A stretch of 64,000 nt of DNA from Amycolatopsis roodepoortensis (GTDB lineage: Bacteria > Actinomycetota > Actinomycetes > Mycobacteriales > Pseudonocardiaceae): positions 806,001 through 870,000 of the forward strand of contig NZ_JADBEJ010000001.1 of NCBI RefSeq assembly GCF_014873915.1. Reading direction: 5' to 3'. The notes below the pieces were generated by a model. That model saw nothing but the letters and a program-made list of their open reading frames with translations, did no database searches and was not told the DNA's origin. Below, one piece after another: positions 60,379 to 64,000 of this stretch. Position 1 is the stretch's first letter. Every line of letters begins with the position of its first letter. The position numbers and the translations under genes are program-made.

Positions 60379-61878
60379 ATGACGACCGACACCGCCACCG
60401 CCCCGACCGCCCCCGCCGGGCCCCAGCAAGTCGCTATCAACGACATCGGGTCGGAGGAAGACTTCCTCGCTGCGATCGACAAGACGATCAAGTACTTCAA
60501 CGATGGCGACATCGTCGAAGGAACCATCGTCAAGGTCGACCGTGACGAGGTCCTGCTCGACATCGGCTACAAGACCGAGGGTGTCATCCCCTCGCGCGAG
60601 CTCTCCATCAAGCACGATGTCGACCCGGCTGAGGTTGTCACCGTCGGCGATGAGGTCGAAGCCCTGGTCCTCCAGAAGGAGGACAAGGAAGGCCGTCTGA
60701 TCCTGTCCAAGAAGCGTGCGCAGTACGAGCGCGCCTGGGGCACGATCGAGGAGCTCAAGGAGAAGGACGAGCCCGTCAAGGGCACCGTCATCGAGGTCGT
60801 CAAGGGCGGCCTCATCCTGGACATCGGCCTCCGCGGCTTCCTGCCCGCGTCGCTGGTCGAGATGCGCCGCGTGCGCGACCTGCAGCCGTACGTCGGCCGC
60901 GAGCTCGAGGCGAAGATCATCGAGCTGGACAAGAACCGCAACAACGTGGTCCTGTCCCGCCGCGCCTACCTGGAGCAGACCCAGTCCGAGGTGCGCAGCG
61001 AGTTCCTCAACGCGCTCGCCAAGGGCCAGGTCCGCAAGGGTGTCGTGTCGTCCATCGTCAACTTCGGTGCCTTCGTGGACCTGGGTGGCGTCGACGGCCT
61101 GGTGCACGTCTCCGAGCTGTCCTGGAAGCACATCGACCACCCGTCCGAGGTCGTCGAGGTCGGCCAGGAGGTCACGGTCGAGGTTCTGGACGTCGACATG
61201 GACCGCGAGCGCGTCTCGCTGTCGCTGAAGGCGACCCAGGAAGACCCGTGGCGTCAGTTCGCCCGCACCCACGCGATCGGCCAGATCGTGCCGGGCAAGG
61301 TCACCAAGCTCGTCCCGTTCGGTGCGTTCGTGCGCGTCGAGGAGGGCATCGAGGGCCTGGTGCACATCTCCGAGCTGGCCGAGCGCCACGTGGAGATCCC
61401 GGAGCAGGTCGTCCAGGTCAACGGCGACGTGATGGTCAAGGTCATCGACATCGACCTCGAGCGTCGTCGCATCTCGCTGTCGCTGAAGCAGGCGAACGAG
61501 GGCGTCACGCCGGAGACCGAGTTCGACCCCACCCAGTACGGCATGGCCGCCGAGTACGACGCCGAGGGCAACTACATCTACCCCGAAGGCTTCGACCCGG
61601 ACACCCAGGAGTGGCAGGAAGGCTTCGACAAGCAGCGTGAGGAGTGGGAGCGTCAGTACGCCGAGGCTCACACCCGCTACGAGGCTCACATGAAGCAGGT
61701 CCAGAAGGCCGCCGAGGCCGACGCCGAGGCCGCCGCGGACGCCGCGACCGGTGTCACCTCGAGCGACTCGGGCGAGCAGAGCTACACCTCCGCTCCGGCC
61801 GAGGCCAAGAGCGGTGGCACGCTCGCCAGCGACGAGCAGCTCGCGGCTCTCCGCGAGAAGCTGTCGGGCGGCGCGTGA
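60379..61878 (+). CDS. rpsA: 30S ribosomal protein S1
   Basis: A 499-residue ribosomal protein that helps mRNA binding to the small subunit. Four S1 OB-fold domains are visible at about residues 38-107 (DGDIVEGTIVKVDRDEVLLDIGYKTEGVIP), 125-190, 210-280 (KGVVSSIVNFGAFVDLGGVDGLVHVSELSW) and 295-365. The C-terminal 130 residues are acidic and unstructured, as in actinobacterial S1. The ATG at 60379 has GGAG 11 bp upstream. A perfect 20-bp-stem terminator follows. It keeps the polA-rpsA-coaE order with 14 kb of insertion after polA. Confidence 0.96.
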   Translation: MTTDTATAPTAPAGPQQVAINDIGSEEDFLAAIDKTIKYFNDGDIVEGTIVKVDRDEVLLDIGYKTEGVIPSRELSIKHDVDPAEVVTVGDEVEALVLQKEDKEGRLILSKKRAQYERAWGTIEELKEKDEPVKGTVIEVVKGGLILDIGLRGFLPASLVEMRRVRDLQPYVGRELEAKIIELDKNRNNVVLSRRAYLEQTQSEVRSEFLNALAKGQVRKGVVSSIVNFGAFVDLGGVDGLVHVSELSWKHIDHPSEVVEVGQEVTVEVLDVDMDRERVSLSLKATQEDPWRQFARTHAIGQIVPGKVTKLVPFGAFVRVEEGIEGLVHISELAERHVEIPEQVVQVNGDVMVKVIDIDLERRRISLSLKQANEGVTPETEFDPTQYGMAAEYDAEGNYIYPEGFDPDTQEWQEGFDKQREEWERQYAEAHTRYEAHMKQVQKAAEADAEAAADAATGVTSSDSGEQSYTSAPAEAKSGGTLASDEQLAALREKLSGGA

Positions 61879-61901
61879 TCCAGGCGCTCAGCCAGTAGCT
61901 G

Positions 61902-61946
61902 AAAGACAGCGGCCCCGGTCCACTTCGGACCGGGGCCGCTGTCTTT
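61902..61946 (+). terminator. strong rho-independent terminator of rpsA
   Basis: AAAGACAGCGGCCCCGGTCC and its exact complement form a 20-bp stem with a 5-nt loop ACTTC, ending in GTCTTT. It starts 23 bp after the rpsA stop. Confidence 0.92.
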
Positions 61947-61948
61947 GT

Positions 61949-61972
61949 CCGCATCCAGAGGACTAAACGCGG
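61949..61972. repeat. CATTCAGAGGAC repeat family, degenerate copy
   Basis: CCGCATCCAGAGGACTAAACGCGG differs at few positions from the elements at 7073-7095 and 62113-62142. It directly follows the rpsA terminator. Confidence 0.6.
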
Positions 61973-62050
61973 TGGAGGGCAGGCGTGGCGGTGCCGCATC
62001 GCCCAGGTCGCCAGCTCCCGCTGAACTCGCCCTCTTCGGGTCGGCCTCGG

Positions 62051-62105
62051 CGTCGCGAAAGCCACTTTCGAGACATCTGGTGTCCTGAAAGTGGCTTTCG
62101 CGACG
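62051..62105. repeat. CGAAAGCCACTTTCG element, copy 3
   Basis: GTCGCGAAAGCCACTTTCGA and TGAAAGTGGCTTTCGCGACG are inverted around GACATCTGGTGTCC. It is close kin to copies at 17397-17442 and 35524-35580. Confidence 0.75.
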
Positions 62106-62112
62106 CACGTAT

Positions 62113-62142
62113 CCCCCGCATTCAGAGGACTAAATGCGGGGG
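62113..62142. repeat. CATTCAGAGGAC repeat family, hairpin copy
   Basis: CCCCCGCATT (62113-62122) and AATGCGGGGG (62133-62142) form a 10-bp stem around CAGAGGACTA. The same core occurs at 7073-7095 and 61949-61972. Confidence 0.7.
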
Positions 62143-62153
62143 AGGGAAGAGCG

Positions 62154-62387
62154 TCAGGAGGTGGCGGTCCGGACGGACGGGACCGAGGGCACCCAAATGC
62201 GTTCGAGCGCCGCGGCGCGTGCCTTGCGGCGGAGTCCGGCGAAGCTGTGCTTGGCCGGAACGAGGAGCGCGCTCAGCCACGTGCGCCGGTATTCGGCGAG
62301 GGCTTCGGCCACGGGACGATGGAGGACACAGTGCACCAGGCCCGGCGTTCCGAGCCGGTGCCTTCCGACGTGCTTACCGTCTGCCAT
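62154..62387 (-). CDS. small hypothetical protein
   Basis: A 77-residue basic protein starting MADGKHVGRHRLGTPGLVHCVLHRPV, with a helical middle (EALAEYRRTWLSALLVPAKHSFAGLRRKARAAAL). GGAGGAAAG just before the ATG at 62387 is a strong ribosome site and is the main reason to accept the gene. I recognise no family. It is isolated between rpsA and coaE, on the opposite strand, next to repeat elements. Confidence 0.5.
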   Translation of the reverse strand: MADGKHVGRHRLGTPGLVHCVLHRPVAEALAEYRRTWLSALLVPAKHSFAGLRRKARAAALERIWVPSVPSVRTATS

Positions 62388-62584
62388 CTTTCCTCCGTGT
62401 GGGCTACCTTCGCCGCGCACGGTACGCAATCAAGCCTTCGAAGACCGGTAACCGCCCGGCGTGTCACCCATAAAGGTTGAGTCTCGCGTCACGATGAACT
62501 TGCCTTTTGCAGCTGTCTGTGCCGGAAGTGCGCGTCCCGTGACCCTGCGCGGTCGGCCCGGCTCGCGGCACTAGGCTGCTCGGC

Positions 62585-63769
62585 ATGCTGCGTGTGGGCC
62601 TGACCGGCGGGATCGGCGCCGGAAAATCGACGGTGGCGAACCGGCTTTCCGAGCACGGCGCCATCCTCATCGACTCCGACAAGATCGCCAGGGAGGTCGT
62701 CGAGCCGGGGACACCAGGGCTCGCGGAACTCGTCGAGGCGTTCGGGGAGGACATCCTCGCCGCCGACGGCGCGCTGGACCGGGCGGCGCTCGCCGCCAAG
62801 GCGTTCGCCGGCGAAGAGTCCCGCAAGCGGCTGAACTCGATCGTCCATCCGAGGGTCGGCGCCAGGACGGCCGAGCTGATGGCGGCCGCCCCGCCGGACG
62901 CGATCATCGTCCACGACATCCCGCTGCTGGTCGAAGGCGGTCTCGCGCCGATGTACCACCTCGTCGTCATGGTCGACGCGCCGGAGGAGGTTCGGGTCCG
63001 CCGCCTGGTCGAGGCGCGGGGGATGGCCGAGGACGACGCGCGCGCCAGGATCAAGGCACAGGCCACGACCGATCAGCGCCGGGCGGTGGCCGACGTCTGG
63101 TTCGACAACAGCGGGGCGCCCGACATCGTGCTCGCCGAGGTCGACGCGCTGTGGGCGGACAGGCTGACCCCGTTCGAGGCGAACGTGCGGCTCCGCAAGC
63201 CGCGCGCGCCGATGTCGCCGAAGATCGCGCCGTACGACGAGACCTGGCCCGTGCAGGCCGAGCGGGCGCTCGCCCGCATTCGCGTGGTGGTGGGTGACGC
63301 CGCCGTGCGGGTCGATCACATCGGTTCGACGTCCGTGCCTGGCCTGCCGGCCAAGGACATCCTCGACCTCCAGCTGACCGTGTCCACTTTGGACAAGGCC
63401 GACGAGCTGGCCGACGCCCTCTCCGACGCGGGGTTCCCGCGGGCGGAGGGGGAGTGGTACGACGACGCGCACGGTGAGGAGGGCACCTGGCCCAAGCGGT
63501 TCCACTTCGGCGGCGACCCCCGCCGTCCGGTCAACCTGCACGTCCGCTCCCAGGAGACGCCGGCCTGGCGGCTCGCGCTGCTGTTCCCGGAATGGCTGCG
63601 GCGGAACCCGGACGAGCGCGACGCCTACGCGGCGGTCAAGAACGCCATGGCCGCGAAGCACGCCGGCGATGGAACGGTCGAGCAGTACACCGACGAAAAA
63701 CAGATCTGGGTCGACGCGGCTTTCACCCGTGCCGACGCGTGGGCGGACTCGACCGGCTGGACCCCGTAG
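62585..63769 (+). CDS. coaE: dephospho-CoA kinase fused to GrpB/UPF0157 domain
   Basis: A 394-residue bifunctional-looking protein. Residues 1-200 are dephospho-CoA kinase, the last step of coenzyme A synthesis: P-loop GGIGAGKST (8-16), IDSDKIAREVVEPGTPG, HDIPLLVEGGLAPMYHLVVMVDAPEEVRVRRL lid and QATTDQRRAVADVWFDNSG. Residues about 215-385 are a GrpB (UPF0157) nucleotidyltransferase-fold domain: YDETWPVQAERALARIRVVVGD, VDHIGSTSVPGLPAKDILDLQL, PKRFHFGG. This fusion is usual in actinobacteria, including mycobacteria; the role of GrpB is not known. It stands at its conserved place behind rpsA. Confidence 0.95.
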   Translation: MLRVGLTGGIGAGKSTVANRLSEHGAILIDSDKIAREVVEPGTPGLAELVEAFGEDILAADGALDRAALAAKAFAGEESRKRLNSIVHPRVGARTAELMAAAPPDAIIVHDIPLLVEGGLAPMYHLVVMVDAPEEVRVRRLVEARGMAEDDARARIKAQATTDQRRAVADVWFDNSGAPDIVLAEVDALWADRLTPFEANVRLRKPRAPMSPKIAPYDETWPVQAERALARIRVVVGDAAVRVDHIGSTSVPGLPAKDILDLQLTVSTLDKADELADALSDAGFPRAEGEWYDDAHGEEGTWPKRFHFGGDPRRPVNLHVRSQETPAWRLALLFPEWLRRNPDERDAYAAVKNAMAAKHAGDGTVEQYTDEKQIWVDAAFTRADAWADSTGWTP

Positions 63770-63772
63770 GCC

Positions 63773-64000
63773 TCAGCCGCCGAGCAGTCCCCGCGCGAAG
63801 GCGGTCGCGACGGCGGCCGCGCGATCCTTCACCCCGAGCTTGGCGTACGCGTGCACGAGGTGCGTCTTCACCGTGGCCTCGCTGATGAACAGCAGCTTCG
63901 CGGCCTCCTTGTTGGTCGACCCGCGCGAGATCAGGGTGAGGACTTCGAGCTCCCGCTTGCTCAATGGCTCCGGCGTGGGTGCGCGCATCCTGCCGAGGAT
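63773..64000 (-). CDS. LuxR-type response regulator, N-terminus beyond window
   Basis: The C-terminal 75 residues are a LuxR/NarL HTH: LSKRELEVLTLISRGSTNKEAAKLLFISEATVKTHLVHAYAKLGVKDRAAAV. The frame is open to the right edge (ILGRMRAPTPEPLS), as expected if a receiver domain precedes it. An internal ATG at 63986-63988 is probably not the start. It is convergent with coaE, with a 3-bp gap. Confidence 0.85.
   Translation of the reverse strand: MLGRMRAPTPEPLSKRELEVLTLISRGSTNKEAAKLLFISEATVKTHLVHAYAKLGVKDRAAAVATAFARGLLGG

Overview
The window is high-GC actinomycete DNA, dense in genes, with frequent GTG starts and 4-bp ATGA/GTGA start-stop overlaps. The order livKHMGF - polA - rpsA - coaE, with a response regulator beginning at the right edge, is the conserved chromosomal backbone of Actinobacteria. 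The gene content and the many dispersed intergenic hairpins fit a Pseudonocardiales genome, most likely Amycolatopsis-like. No rRNA, tRNA, CRISPR array, transposase or phage gene is visible.

Left part (1-19 kb). Two metallo-beta-lactamase-fold hydrolases lie around a LysR and an HxlR regulator. A three-gene operon of small proteins (DUF3140, DUF2945, MSMEG_6728 type) follows. A glutaminase and an amino-acid permease are divergent. An orphan pair from inositol catabolism (methylmalonate-semialdehyde dehydrogenase and a Cgl0159-type barrel) has a divergent GntR regulator. Next come APC permeases and an AraC-type regulator ahead of an unusual three-gene cassette (13.2-16.0 kb): a HAD-like protein, a small prenyltransferase/terpene-cyclase-like alpha/alpha barrel, and a divergent tryptophan-synthase-alpha-like protein. 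A small calycin-like protein, an AhpD-like protein and a BtuF-like protein close the section.

Sugar regulon (19.5-33.1 kb). SIS isomerase, PfkB kinase, class II aldolase, ABC sugar importer (lipoprotein, two permeases, ATPase), a DUF5107 protein and a DeoR regulator form a tagatose-phosphate-type pathway, perhaps for galactosamine or N-acetylgalactosamine. The two transcription units share an 11-bp element at their promoters. Downstream is a secreted GH31 glycosidase broken by a one-base frameshift.

Backbone (33.1-46 kb). A MarR/azoreductase pair, the complete branched-chain amino-acid importer, an alpha/beta hydrolase with a LysR regulator, a PaaI thioesterase and polA.

Insertion between polA and rpsA (46-60 kb). 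The most striking system is a six-gene operon on the plus strand: cytoplasmic trypsin-like protease, PknG-like kinase with zinc ribbons, VWA protein with zinc ribbon, four-helix membrane protein, solute-binding lipoprotein without its own permease, and a Trypco1 (CU044_2847) protein. It looks like a ligand-sensing signalling or conflict system. A minus-strand operon follows, with a degenerate ABC ATPase, a YhgE/Pip membrane protein and a TetR regulator behind a palindromic operator. Two tandem GNAT paralogues and a methyltransferase complete the insertion. rpsA, its strong terminator, a coaE-GrpB fusion and the edge of a LuxR-type regulator end the window.

At the sequence level, at least five families of dispersed hairpins or repeats sit between genes. 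A palindromic word, GTCCAnnnTGGAC, is far more frequent inside genes than composition predicts.
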